64,000 bases of DNA. It comes from Selaginella moellendorffii. Its lineage: Eukaryota > Streptophyta > Lycopodiopsida > Selaginellales > Selaginellaceae. Positions 1 to 9,370 of this stretch are shown in pieces (within the stretch, counting starts at the first letter, position 1; each line of letters begins with the position of its first letter). Location of the stretch: assembly GCF_000143415.4 (NCBI RefSeq), contig NW_003314331.1, positions 200,836 to 264,835 on the forward strand. Direction: 5' to 3'. The translations under genes were made by a program, and so were the position numbers. Under the pieces are notes generated by a model that ran no database searches, had not been told where the DNA came from, and saw nothing but the letters and a program-made list of their open reading frames with translations.

Positions 1-249
1 GCTTTTCTACAATCGCGTTGGAACCTTCGTTCGAGAAAAATCTCGAGGTATGGAGACAGAGCAATTTCACCGCTAACTAAGGTTTGCGCCTAGATCAAAC
101 TATTCATAGCAAGCTCTTGTATGATTCCAGATCAAGTCCAATCTCGCCGAGAAACATTGACGAACTGCCGAGTTTTCTGTATCTCCGGAAGTTTACGAGG
201 CAAACAGTTTTGTTTTAAATTTCAAATGAACGAATATACTTCGACTTGA
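1..249. other. Window edge, no gene seen
   Basis: I see no coding signal here. Homology to the upstream region of the coiled-coil gene (about 9560 onward) only becomes clear from about position 250. Confidence 0.5.
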
Positions 250-339
250 GATGGCGGCGGGACATTTCCAGGTTTAACAACTAACTGCGAGTGGCAGCAG
301 CTCCGGCAGCCTCGGTGGTAGCGCGAGCATGATCCGGCC

Positions 340-1080
340 ATGGAAGCTCTCAATGGCGTCAAGAAGAGGCATTTCAGGGCAGAGGCTTTCCAGTGGCCCT
401 TCTCGACCAAGCGCAAGAAGATCTCCAGGGACATCAATGTCGCTACTCCTTCTCCTCCTCCTTTACCTCCTCACCCTTCCTCACTCCTCCTCCCTTGCCC
501 CCGGTACCAAACTTTCTCCGCGCGCTCCAGGCCAATGCTCTTCGGACAATGTCGGTGAATGGGAAGGGCTTCCTATCGAATCCTTGGTCGAACAGGGCAG
601 CTTGGTCCAGGGTCCAGAGCACGCTCGGGTCGAAGAAGGATCATGGTGGGGATTTGATGAACAAGAAGAGGCAGCTGGAGCTGTGGGACTTGGCGGGGTT
701 CTCTCGTGAGAAGTTAAAGCTTCTCAATGAGATTGAGGTGCTCATCGACTTGGAGGAGAATGCTTTGAACATGGAAGCTTCTGCTAAGGTTGGTCGAAGG
801 CTCCTTCTTTCTTGAGTTTAGACCGTCGTTTTATTTCTTCTTTCTTCTTTATAGGCCGCGGAAGGACGTCTTCGAAGCTTGCTGGATATCTGCGTATGCT
901 CTCAATGCCAGGAGAATATAAAGAACAGGATAGCTCTACCGAAAAGTAAAGAGAGAAGGAGAGGCGCTTCGTTCTGGGAAATGTGAAAGAAGCTATGGAG
1001 CGTGACCGGGTTGCACTTGACAACTTTCTGCAGAAGCAGAGGCTCAAGCATGAAGCGTCTAAGCAGAAACTTAAACCCGA
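340..1080 (+). pseudogene. Truncated copy of the coiled-coil protein gene
   Basis: This is a broken duplicate of the 5' end of the gene at 9670-14367. Homology begins upstream of the ATG (about 250). It covers exon 1, the first intron, part of exon 2 and part of exon 3. Relative to the intact copy it has a shortened segment and a frameshift in the proline-rich part of exon 1. A deletion joins exon 2 directly to exon 3 near 948, and the copy ends inside exon 3 near 1075. The exon 1 donor and the exon 2 acceptor with its pyrimidine tract are still recognisable. No protein like the parent can be made. A related but differently deleted copy lies in reverse orientation at 63600-64000. Confidence 0.8.
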
Positions 1081-1385
1081 GAGGCTATTCGCGACGTATA
1101 CGAATCGTGGCCAGAGCAAGCTGGTGGACTCGAGGAGCTTTGAGCGACGTTGGAACACGATCGAGGCATATCCCGGAATGATCATCATGGAGGCGCTTGA
1201 AAATTTTTGGAGCTCGTGCCCGAGTGTAACGGACTAATTTTTCCGATGCCAGAGAAAGATTGCATGTACTGGTGGTTTCTTAAGGTAAATTAGGGTACGT
1301 TCTTTGAATGCTGCGTGCTGCCAACCAACAATTGGAAAACTCGAGAAAGTTCTTTATTGCTATTCTCCTCGTATGGTGGAACCAT
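1081..1385 (+). repeat. Unidentified gene fragment shared, inverted, with 63190-63545
   Basis: The stretch that starts with the bases encoding RLFATYT and runs past 'EALENFWSSCPSVTD' is highly similar to the reverse complement of 63190-63545, with short indels. In the right-hand copy the - strand frame stays open for about 65 residues, including DVYDAHESW and EALENVWSSCPSVTDEFF, so it probably derives from a real exon. I do not recognise the family. The shared piece continues downstream (ACGTTCTTTGAATGCTGCG and CTCCTCGTATGGTGGAA) almost to the retropepsin copy, so both are parts of one composite block. Confidence 0.6.
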
Positions 1386-1451
1386 GTGTAAGTTGTTGAC
1401 TAGCAAAAGCCCTGCTGGTGAAATCCATAAAATTTGTAAGTTTAGGGTTTG

Positions 1452-2146
1452 ATAGCAAAAGGCTTGAAAGATGAGAAGTTGGTGGATGAGTTTAATATTA
1501 CTATTAACAGTAACTCAAAGTTTATGAGTGAAGTTATGAGAACTTTGACTGTATTACTAATGATTCTTGATTATAATATAATTTTGGGTTCACTTTGGAT
1601 ACATAAACACTACTTAGAGTTAGACTGCAGTGGCATAATAAATACTTTAACATTTGAGGACTACATATTGCCTCATGGGTGATTGCAACTTATCTAAGTC
1701 TAGAAAATACAAGAGAATAAATCAACATATACATACTGTGGGAGAATCAATGATCAGAAAATCAGAATTGAAATAGATAATGGTTGTGCAAGTTCTGGAA
1801 TACTTATCGGGAAACTCGGGGTTAAAGTAGTTCACGATTCCAAGTATTTTGCAGAAAGACTAACTCCATAAGTTCAAATGAAAGTTATGGAATTGGTATG
1901 TTATAATTAAACTTTTTAGAAAGAAGAAATTTTATTGGTCTAGAAGATTATAGAGAAACCATATTTCTTGGGATTGACTGGCTTCATAATCACTCAGCAA
2001 TAATTAACTACAGGAATCATATTGTTACTTTTATATCCAAAGAGTTGGATTGTTGGTATAGATTTCAATACCCATCTGGTATATATGAAGCAAGTAAAGA
2101 TAGATTTGGCAAAGAGATGAGTAGTTTGTGTTGGTGCTCATTTTGA
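1452..2146 (+). pseudogene. Two-lobe retropepsin-like gene, copy 1 (broken)
   Basis: This is a decayed copy of the family seen intact at 41478-42320 and 62067-62912. The start codon is ATA where the others have ATG, in the same TTTAGGGTTTG context. About 95 bases that would hold the first-lobe DSG motif are deleted. What remains of lobe one includes the IILGS-W motif. Lobe two is recognisable (LGIDWLHNHSA-like) but is interrupted by frameshifts and stops near 1680-1880. The C-terminal SSLCWC motif survives just before the stop near 2146. It is closest to the copy at 62067-62912, and the two also share their 3' flanks. Confidence 0.85.
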
Positions 2147-2370
2147 CCACAAATTTAATAAATACTTTTTTAGCACAGTCCATTTTGTTTGGTTTGTTTT
2201 GCATTACCAGATTATGGTCTTTTCATGCCTTTCCATTGTTGGTAATTCTTTTGAAGCACTATGAAAAGCAAGGGTGCAAGATGATACATTAATTATGGGA
2301 AGTTGACTACAAGATATATATGTAATTTGCTTTAGTATATGTGAAAGTTACCACAAAGGTGATATATACA
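2147..2370 (+). repeat. 3' flank shared with the retropepsin copy at 62 kb
   Basis: About 220 bases after the retropepsin stop match the reverse complement of 61865-62066. Shared blocks include ACCACAAATTTAATAAA, CCTTCCATTGTTGGTAATTC and TTTGAAGCACTATG. The duplicated unit therefore extends past the coding region into its 3' flank. It looks like segmental duplication of genomic DNA rather than mobility of the ORF alone. Confidence 0.7.
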
Positions 2371-3034
2371 CGTTAGCTAGTAACTTGTTTTGGTATGTAC
2401 ATAGTATAATTCTGCCTCCTTGATCAAGTTATGATCAAGTTGCGATGGAGCCAGAGATCACAAATCAGAGGTAACACTTAAGTAGTTTAGTAATTTTCAA
2501 AATAATGGTGCATGCCATATATAGACATGTATTTATTCCAACTCATAAGTTTGTATTTTATACATTTAGAAAAAAAGAAAACTATGTAGGAAAATTTGGA
2601 TAAATTTTTGTCATAAGAAATACTCAATGAAATATTATAGTTGTTTCAAAGTCATTTTACTCTAATCTATGTTGGTGCTTAGTGTTAGACAATTTTAATA
2701 AATAATTTCAATTAAATATACCATGAATATCCAATAATATTTCAATCCAATGCTAAATAAAACACTAATAAAAATAACAATAATGTTAATATAAATAAGA
2801 TATATAGGCACCTGGCGTTTAATTTGGGTAATATAAATGAAACCATAATTGTTTCAAATTACAAAATGAATAATCTTGTTTAATAGTGAGTATTATTTAT
2901 AACTATAATATTATTTGGAAAATATAAATAATCATTCTCTTTCTGTTAAACTTTATACATATGTATAAATATATATGTTATATTTTTTAGTGAATAATTT
3001 ATTTGTACTTTTCAATTTATCTAAATTTTTTGTT
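2371..3034. other. AT-rich intergenic stretch, no gene
   Basis: Strongly AT-rich and rich in stop codons in all frames. No gene, RNA or recognisable transposon protein was seen. Confidence 0.6.
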
Positions 3035-3650
3035 TTCATAAACAAACCTGTAGAAAGGTAGTGGATATATCTAAAATATGCTTGGATATTTTAAGATATT
3101 TTCTAACAGTTGTTATTCATTTGAATTAATCTGTAAACTTTCTTAAACACTTCTTAATATATTCTAGTTTATTCTACATTCAAATGGTTGATATTAAATA
3201 AGATTAATCTTGTGTCTATAAATTATCAATATCTTTATAATTATAAACGTTTCTTTGACCAAATGGATTAATAAATTACTATTAAGCAAATTAAGTATTA
3301 TTGCATGCAACGTGCACCAAATTATTTGTTTGCTTAACCAAACCTATAAGGGGATAGTGATTATACCTAGAATATGCTTGGATATTCTAGGATATTCTAC
3401 CATCTAACAGTTGTTATTCATTTAGACTAATCTTGTATCTCTAATTTATAAATATGTTTTTAGATTATAAATTTTTCTAAACACTTTCTAGTATATTCTA
3501 GTTTATTCTACTATGATTAATCTTGTGTTTATAAATTATCAACATGTTTATAATTATGAACTTTAATTGATCAATTGGATTAATTTATAGAAATAACACT
3601 ACTATTAAACAAACTAAGCATTGAATGTAGCAATGTGTAGCAAATTATTT
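3035..3650. repeat. Tandem pair of ~296-bp AT-rich repeats
   Basis: Two diverged direct copies, about 3035-3330 and 3331-3650, share the marker GCTTGGATATT at 3080 and 3376. In the same order they also share CTAACAGTTGTTATTCATTT, CTAGTTTATTCTAC, AAGATTAATCTTGTGT-like and CAAATTATTT blocks. A third copy of the core lies at 21176-21430. Each unit contains two related half-motifs (AACAGTTGTTATTCATT and AATGGTTGATATTAAAT). This is probably a non-autonomous dispersed repeat; no terminal inverted repeats were identified. Confidence 0.7.
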
Positions 3651-3716
3651 TTACTTATGATAATATTTATTCAAACAGAATCAAAATATAAAACAATTTA
3701 TGTTATGACTCATGTC

Positions 3717-3955
3717 CAGAGAGGTATATGTCCATGAGAGAGGTCCCCTTGGTCCACAAAAGCCAGAGCTCAAGCATGCACGGCTTTGCCTTTAGAACTC
3801 AAAAACTCCAAGCTTAACAATGTATTGGTCAACAATCTGATCCTGTGCAGTAAGAATTGTGATGTGATTTGGAGAACCATTCTTGTCCATCCTAAAGAAT
3901 TGCTCCAGAGCTTGCTTGCCTTTGCCATAACCAAGACTGAGGCCCTTTTTTTTTG
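3717..3955 (-). pseudogene. PPR gene fragment fused to retropepsin copy 2
   Basis: This piece matches 49669-49921 of the intact PPR gene on the same strand. It keeps the marker GTCCACAAAAGC, the AVHA/ARAL helix region and the following repeat, but carries many indels. The two PPR reading frames are broken. Part of it (3770-3955) is instead read, out of the PPR frame, as the C-terminal tail of the retropepsin ORF. Confidence 0.75.
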
Positions 3956-4816
3956 GTGGCACCAACATAAACTATCTGTCTCAGTAACAAATCTATCTTT
4001 ACTGACTTCAAATACACCATTTGGATATTGAAGTCTATACCAGCAACCCAATTCACTAGATTTAAAAGTAACAATATGATTCCTGAAGTCAATTATTGCT
4101 GAGTGCTTCTTAAGCCAATTCATCCCCAAAAATATGGTATCTATATTCTCTTTTATACCAATAAAATCTGTACTTTCTGAAAAGCTTCCCATTTTATACG
4201 TTAAATTCTCAATTCCATAACCATCTTTCATTTGCACATCTGCAGTTAATCTTTTTGTAAAATACTTGTAATCACGAATTGCTTTGAGCCCAAGTTTCTT
4301 GAGAAGTTGAAGTGTTATAGCTGACCAATCAGAACCATTATCAAATGCAATTGTGATGTGATGATCATTGATTCTCCCACTGTATTCTGCATAATGAAAA
4401 GTAGTACATATATGTTGATTTATTTTCTTGTATTTTCTGCACTTATATAATTGGTAGTGATCATCAAGGGTACCATCAATCTCCTTGAGGCAATATATAG
4501 AATTATTGACCTCAAAAGTTAAACTGTTTATAGTGCCACTGCAGTCTAACTCTAAGCAATGTTGATGTATCCAAGGTGAACCCAAAATTATATCATGATC
4601 AAGAATCAATGGTTTTACAGTCAAACTTGTTCTAAATTCACAATCCTCCACCATAAACTTGAAATCTTTAACTTGTGAATTACTGTCCACAGTAATATTG
4701 AATTCATCTACTAATTTCTGTGAGATAATATCGCTGTCACAACCAGAATCCCAAAAAACATTGATTTTCCTCTCCAACCCATGATCCCCATATAGCCTTC
4801 CAAAAGTTTCTGCCAT
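3770..4816 (-). CDS. Two-lobe retropepsin-like protein, copy 2, with PPR-derived tail
   Basis: Intronless ORF of 348 residues starting at the ATG at 4816, in the family leader TTTAGGGTTTG-ATG. Lobe one has the retropepsin catalytic motif WDSG and the flap-to-core motif IILGSPW. Lobe two has FDNG (an Asn where retropepsins have Ser/Thr) and LGMNWL followed by AIIDFRNHIVTF. By family knowledge retropepsins dimerise to build one active site, so two lobes in one chain would give a pepsin-like monomer; activity is inference. Other copies stop right after SSLCWC. Here the reading frame runs through LCWC, crosses a nine-A tract near 3947-3955 and continues about 55-60 residues into a PPR gene fragment in a non-PPR frame. 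No other retroelement domain is adjacent. Confidence 0.75.
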   Translation of the reverse strand: MAETFGRLYGDHGLERKINVFWDSGCDSDIISQKLVDEFNITVDSNSQVKDFKFMVEDCEFRTSLTVKPLILDHDIILGSPWIHQHCLELDCSGTINSLTFEVNNSIYCLKEIDGTLDDHYQLYKCRKYKKINQHICTTFHYAEYSGRINDHHITIAFDNGSDWSAITLQLLKKLGLKAIRDYKYFTKRLTADVQMKDGYGIENLTYKMGSFSESTDFIGIKENIDTIFLGMNWLKKHSAIIDFRNHIVTFKSSELGCWYRLQYPNGVFEVSKDRFVTETDSLCWCHQKKRASVLVMAKASKLWSNSLGWTRMVLQITSQFLLHRIRLLTNTLLSLEFLSSKGKAVHA

Positions 4817-4850
4817 CAAACCCTAAATTCCCAAAATCCTAGAGTGTGGG

Positions 4851-4858
4851 AATTTATA
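4851..4858 (-). promoter_or_regulatory. TATA box of retropepsin copy 2
   Basis: TATAAATT on the - strand lies 34 bases before the ATG at 4816. It sits within a stretch that closely matches the upstream region of copy 3 (TATAAATTCCC, then AGGATTTTG, then AATTTAGGGTTTG). If transcription starts at the usual distance from a TATA box, the 5' leader would be only a few bases long. Confidence 0.45.
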
Positions 4859-4939
4859 AGCCGTCAACTCTTTCCCTTTTATTTGTTACGTGTTCAACCC
4901 TTTGAGCTCGAGAACATCCTCTTGTTAGCAACCAAGTGA

Positions 4940-5600
4940 ACATCGATGTCCTTGTTGCGCCAAAAAGTAACCTCATCACCGAGACCGAGTGTTTCCAGTG
5001 TCCGCAAACCTGGAGATCACAGGATCATTTCTTTTGCTGTCAATGTTTTTACCTCGTTCTTCCATTTTCCTAACTTCCACTGGCTACGTTGATCCAAAGC
5101 ACACCATCATCCACGTTCAAGCGCTCTCCTTCCTGTCGTGTAAGATGCAAATTCATGGATTAAACAAAGTTTCTACAAGACAAGTCACGCAAATTATCCA
5201 GACAACATGGCATTTTAAACCTTTTGGACAGCCAGAATAAGGGAAGCTCATTCGACACACGAAAAGTATGCAAGCCAAGCAAAACAGAAGAAAAACGAGA
5301 GGAAACACGAGCTTTTGTGGCTCTACCAACATGAGTGACAAATCCATGGTAAGCTTGCGGAGCTGCTTGTTTAACAAGGCCACTGCTGGTTGGAAGGCAT
5401 GCTGAGCGAGAAAATGATGAACATTGGGGGCCAATGGGACCAGAAACTTCCATGCTTTGCTGTAGGATTACGCAACGATTACATACCTTTAAACCGCTTC
5501 CCCTCTCCTTGCTTTATCCTTGTTCTTCGCTGTTCTTGCTTGTGTTCTGCTCGTTTCTCTTGAGTCCCCATGCCTTCCTGTTAAAAAAAGCATTAAATCA
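4940..5600 (+). repeat. Duplicated spacer, copy at the left flank
   Basis: This stretch matches 37266-38010 and partly 47880-47985. All three share CATCGATGTCCTTGTTGCGCC. The two longer copies share the ATGCAAATTCATGGATTAAAC marker and the block around AGCGAGAAAATGATGAAC. In the other two copies it is the spacer between the histidine kinase 5' end and the PPR gene. No intact gene is visible. Short open stretches exist, but they are not preserved between copies. Confidence 0.7.
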
Positions 5601-5649
5601 TTCCCACAACTGTTTCCCACGATGTTGTAAATCCGACTGACCTCGGGCA

Positions 5650-5965
5650 TAGATGTTGGACGTGAGAGAGTACGCAGAGCCTGTTCCGTCGTCGAGCTTG
5701 AGAACCGACTTGAAGGCCATCCAGCCAAGCTCCACATCTCTCCACTTGAGGCACGAACTTAAGAATACACCAACGCGTCCGCCTTGCAAGGCCACGCTCT
5801 TTGAGCGCCTCGTTTTGAGCGAGAGAACTTCCCACCGATGCCTCTGTATCCAGCCATCGACCATCTAAAGCCTGCCCGGAATCCTCTCTATCAAGCTCTT
5901 GGTTTTTTCTGCGTTTTCTTCTGTGGCATAAGATACAAATGGGACCAACCTTTGTTTCCATCAAG
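5650..5965 (-). pseudogene. PPR gene, mini-copy with internal deletions
   Basis: Four short pieces of the 48455-50935 PPR gene are strung together on the same strand. They correspond in order to its 3' end (about 48495-48680), a piece near 49016-49050, a piece near 50448-50490, and its 5' end (about 50905-50940). Each junction skips hundreds of bases. The C-terminal SAYSLxSNIYARG motif and the N-terminal MMETKVGP start survive at the two ends, but no continuous PPR reading frame exists. Confidence 0.8.
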
Positions 5966-5989
5966 GACAGATTATTAGTAAGAAATGAT

Positions 5990-7096
5990 AAAGCGAGCTC
6001 ATATTTTTCATACCTCGAGCCTGACCAGTTTGCCGCTGCTAAAAAACCTGCAACGTTTCAAGTTCCTTCTCCAGCCATTGGAATGCAGCAAGATCGCTTG
6101 ACTTATCCCTCGACAAGCACCAGCTCTACGTCAATATCTCTGCAAGAAAATATATAAAAATCACCTGGATGCTAGAAACGAATAGCCAGATACCTCTCTT
6201 TAGACACGATGCAGCATTTCAAGTTCTTTCTCCAGCCACTGCAATGCAGCAAGATCGTTTGACTTATCCCTGCACCACTCAACTGGTAGCTCTACGTTAA
6301 TATCTCTGCAAGAAAAAGGAAATAAGAAAATCACCTGGATGCTAGAAAAGAATAGCCAGTTACCTGCGTAAGGACAAAACTTCCATGTTTTTCTCAAGCA
6401 ACACGGAATGCTCTTTGAGAGCATCTTGTCTGTATGGCTTCCCAACCGCTCGAATTGCCGCTGCACTTAATATATTTTCTAGCGAGCCGTGCTTCCTCAT
6501 AAGTTTCAGAGCTGTTTTCCGTCCAAAACCAGGCACACCGGGACCACCATCAGCAGCATCCCCTAGCAAGCATCCTTGGAAAGAAAAAAACAAGAAGAAA
6601 TAATCAGCCAAACTTACGAAACTGGATATATACGAAGTCCCAATTCAATCCCAGGCTCGCGTTTGTGTTGTTCAACGTAATCCTTGACAGTGTGAAACGA
6701 CCACCTCCGTAGATCCGCAAATGGAATCAGCAGCTCAACGTTTTCCGAAACGAGCTGCTTGAAATCTTTATCCGGGGATGCAAGACTGCTTTCAAACTCC
6801 TGTCTGTTTTCAAACTCCTGTCTGTAACTTGCCGAGCTAGTGTCGTAACGACGTCGTCCGCTTCAGCATTATCAACTAACCTGTCAGCAAAGAACTTGGA
6901 ATTTTAGCTCATGGAAAAATGAAAGATCGAGGACATACGTCGAAGAAAGCATTGGAAACGAGAGAAACTCGCCTCTAAACCCCTTGTCCATTTGAAGCTC
7001 GGATCTAGAGGCTTGAATTTCCTCCTTCCAGCCTTGTAAGAAGGAAGAATTTTTCTCCTATAGTCATTCCCAAATTCGCCATCGAAAACCTGCGCT
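5990..7096 (-). pseudogene. 5'-3' exonuclease, broken copy 1
   Basis: Copy of the gene at 51168-52374. The last two exons are nearly intact (GDAADGGPGVPGFGRKTALK region about 6367-6576, and the final exon about 6209-6306 with a clean six-base deletion). Exon 3 carries a tandem duplication of about 20 bases near 6790-6822 that breaks the frame. Exon 2 has lost bases, and exon 1 is missing. The copy ends abruptly at the start of exon 2, where a piece of the DnaJ gene begins. The duplicated final exon seen at the parent locus is also present, near 6045-6150. Confidence 0.8.
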
Positions 7097-7178
7097 ATGC
7101 TTCAACCAGGCGAAGAAGGAAAGGAAGGAGACGGTGAAGGAAGAGAAGATTGCCAAGAGCAAGATGGAAGAAGGAAGT
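7097..7178 (+). pseudogene. 80-bp fragment of the DnaJ/DUF3444 gene
   Basis: From 'TGCTTCAACCAGGCGAAGA' to 'AGATGGAAGAAGGAAG', about 80 bases are almost identical to 15409-15487 inside the DnaJ gene (one clear substitution). The fragment sits exactly between an exonuclease fragment and a PPR fragment, and both neighbours lie on the opposite strand. It is far too short to encode a domain. Confidence 0.9.
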
Positions 7179-7932
7179 ATCCGGTGGAGTGTCTCCACGA
7201 CGCATTCGAGCATAGATATCGAGAGCTTCACCACCCTCGCCGCTGCTGGCCATACCCGAGAATCATGCAGTTCCATGTCACCACACTACGATGGCTCATT
7301 CCTTCGAAAACTCGACGAGCCTCTGTCAAGCTCCCACATTTTGCGTAAAGATCAATCAAGGTGCTCGCGACGAAGAGATCCGAGTCTAAGCCAAGTTTTA
7401 CTGCTTTCCTGTGAATCTCCCTGCTCCTCTCTAAGAATACCACCCGTTGACCATCCAAAGCCTGCCCGGAATCCTTCTCTATCAAGCTGGAACAAGCCTT
7501 GAGAGCACCAGGAACTGATACTCGATCCGGTTTGTACCCTTCGTCTCCCAGACGAGCAAACAACTGTAGAGCCATTTCACCATTTCCACTCTGTGCATAT
7601 CATATCCCTGTACGATCGAATTCCAGGAGACAACATCGCGATGTGGCATGCTGTCAAATGTTCCACGAGCATCTATCATGCTTCCGCATTTCGCGTACAG
7701 ATCAAGCAGGATGTTGGCGACGATAATGTTTGAGAAGTCACCTGTCTCGGAAACATCCCTGTTAATTCTCCTGCCTAGTTGTAGATCTCTCATGCTTCTA
7801 CATACCTTGAGAGCACCAACAACAATGCCAATGGCTGGTTTCAATCCCTGACGTTGCATTCGTCTGTACACTCCATTTGAAAGACCCTGAGGTTTCTGCA
7901 GAAGTGGACCAACCTTCGCTTCCATCAAGGAC
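7178..7932 (-). pseudogene. PPR gene, N-terminal copy
   Basis: Copy of roughly 50180-50938 of the intact PPR gene. It retains the first four or so repeats (GRRINRDVSETGDF, DLYAKCGS repeated, GMSHRSVVTWN). It is broken by small indels near 7560-7610 and lacks about 25 bases near the start codon. The break at 7178 is exactly where the DnaJ fragment is joined. Confidence 0.85.
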
Positions 7933-7939
7933 AGACTAT

Positions 7940-8760
7940 GGATTCTACGAAGGCCGTAGTAAGAAACGATAAAGCGAGCTCAAAATTTTCATACCTTGAG
8001 CCTGATCAGTTCACCGCTGCTAAACAACCTGCAACGTTTCAAGTTCCTTCAATGCAGCAAGATCGCTTGACTTATCCCTCGACAAGCACCAGCTCTACGT
8101 CAATATCTCTGCAAGAAAATATATTAAAATCACCTGGATGCTAGAAACGAATAGCCAGATACCTCTGTTTAGACACAATGCAGCATTTCAATTTCTTTCT
8201 CCAGCCACTGCAATGCAGCAAGATCGTTTGACTTATCCCTGGACAAGCACCACTCAACTGGTAGCTCTACGTTAATATCTCTGCAAGAAAAAGGAAATAA
8301 GAAAATCACCTGGATGCTAGAAAAGAATAGCCAGTTACCTGCGTAAGGACAAAACTTCCAAGTTTTTCTCAAGCAACACGGAATGCTCCTTGAGAGCATC
8401 TTGCATGTATGGCTTCACAACCGTCCGAATTGCCGCTGCACTTACTAGATTTTCTAGCGAGCCGTGCTTCCTCATAAGTTTCAGAGCTGTAAAACCAGGC
8501 ACACCGGGAACACCATCAGCAGCATACCCTAGCACAAGCGCTCACACACTCGCGACTCCAAGCTCAAGCACAAACGAGAATGACTTACAGTGAAAACGAG
8601 ATGCCATCCGACTTGCTCCCGCAGTAGCAAAGCGGCCATCCGATGGAGCTCGCCGTGGCGCCACCAGGAACTGGGGATTCCGAGCTCGCCCTGGCGCCAT
8701 TCTGAGCGGGAGCGCGCTGTGCGATCCAAGACGCGGCCGCCATGGACAATTGTACCCTAA
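7940..8760 (-). pseudogene. 5'-3' exonuclease, broken copy 2
   Basis: Second broken copy of the gene at 51168-52374. The last exon (about 8169-8280) and exon 4 (about 8342-8532) remain, but exon 4 has lost nine bases and the glycine-rich motif is altered. Exons 2 and 3 are missing: exon 4 runs into sequence matching exon 1 (about 8590-8740). The duplicated final exon is present near 8010-8120. The order and spacing match the parent locus, so this is part of the same duplicated block as the PPR copy beside it. Confidence 0.8.
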
Positions 8761-8779
8761 ATATTTTTAAAAATTTCTG

Positions 8780-8850
8780 TCGGCGTTGGCTTGGAAATCG
8801 CTCGATCGAGAGAGAACTCTCGCGGCTAAGCGCCCGGACCAGGCAGTGGG
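8780..8850 (-). pseudogene. RNase H-like gene fragment
   Basis: A short stretch (CTCGATCGAGAGAGAACTCTC, then GCGGCTAAGCGCCCGGACC) matches 52581-52632 in the RNase H-like gene. It marks the far end of the duplicated PPR/exonuclease/RNase H block. Confidence 0.7.
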
Positions 8851-9370
8851 AGAATGGAGGATGAAAGTCAACCGCCTTGGATCAAATTCACAAAATGACA
8901 ACAGATTGCCGCTCGATACATGGCCTCTCGCCCTTTCTTTCGACGATCTCACAGCACCACGAGCTCGGCCTCATCCTGCTCCTGCTCCTCTCGCTGCATC
9001 ACGATTCTCGCGCATCTTCTTCTCTGAAACAGCAAGATTTCAGCTCGCGAGCCAGAGATCGAGAGAGAAAGAGAGAATCTTTGCCAAGATTTCGAGTGTG
9101 AGGGAGAGATTGAGAGTGAGGGAGAGATATTTCGGGAGAGATTGCACGAGATTTCACCTTGCGCAGCTTGAGCCTTGGCCCTTTCCTTGTCCTGGCGCTG
9201 CCGTTGGGATTCACTGATCCCGCGACGTTCCTTCCTCGGCATTCTCCTCTTCCCCTTCTTCTCGTTGTCGGCTGCCCTCGTCGAGCTTTTGCCCGCCATC
9301 GCACCTCCTCCACACAAAAAACCCTCGCAACGAAGCAATGAAGAAGAAACGAATATTCATGTTTTTAAAT
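8851..9370. other. Intergenic, no supported gene
   Basis: Purine/pyrimidine-rich (GAGA-like runs near 9060-9130). Overlapping open frames exist on both strands, but none shows a recognisable domain, and their arginine/serine-rich composition follows the low-complexity DNA. Confidence 0.4.

Noticed and set aside
8949-9338. Arg/Glu-rich - strand ORF upstream of the coiled-coil gene (MAGKSSTRAADNEKKGKRR...)
   Set aside because: Composition follows GAGA-type low-complexity DNA, an overlapping + strand ORF is equally long, and no family motif could be named.
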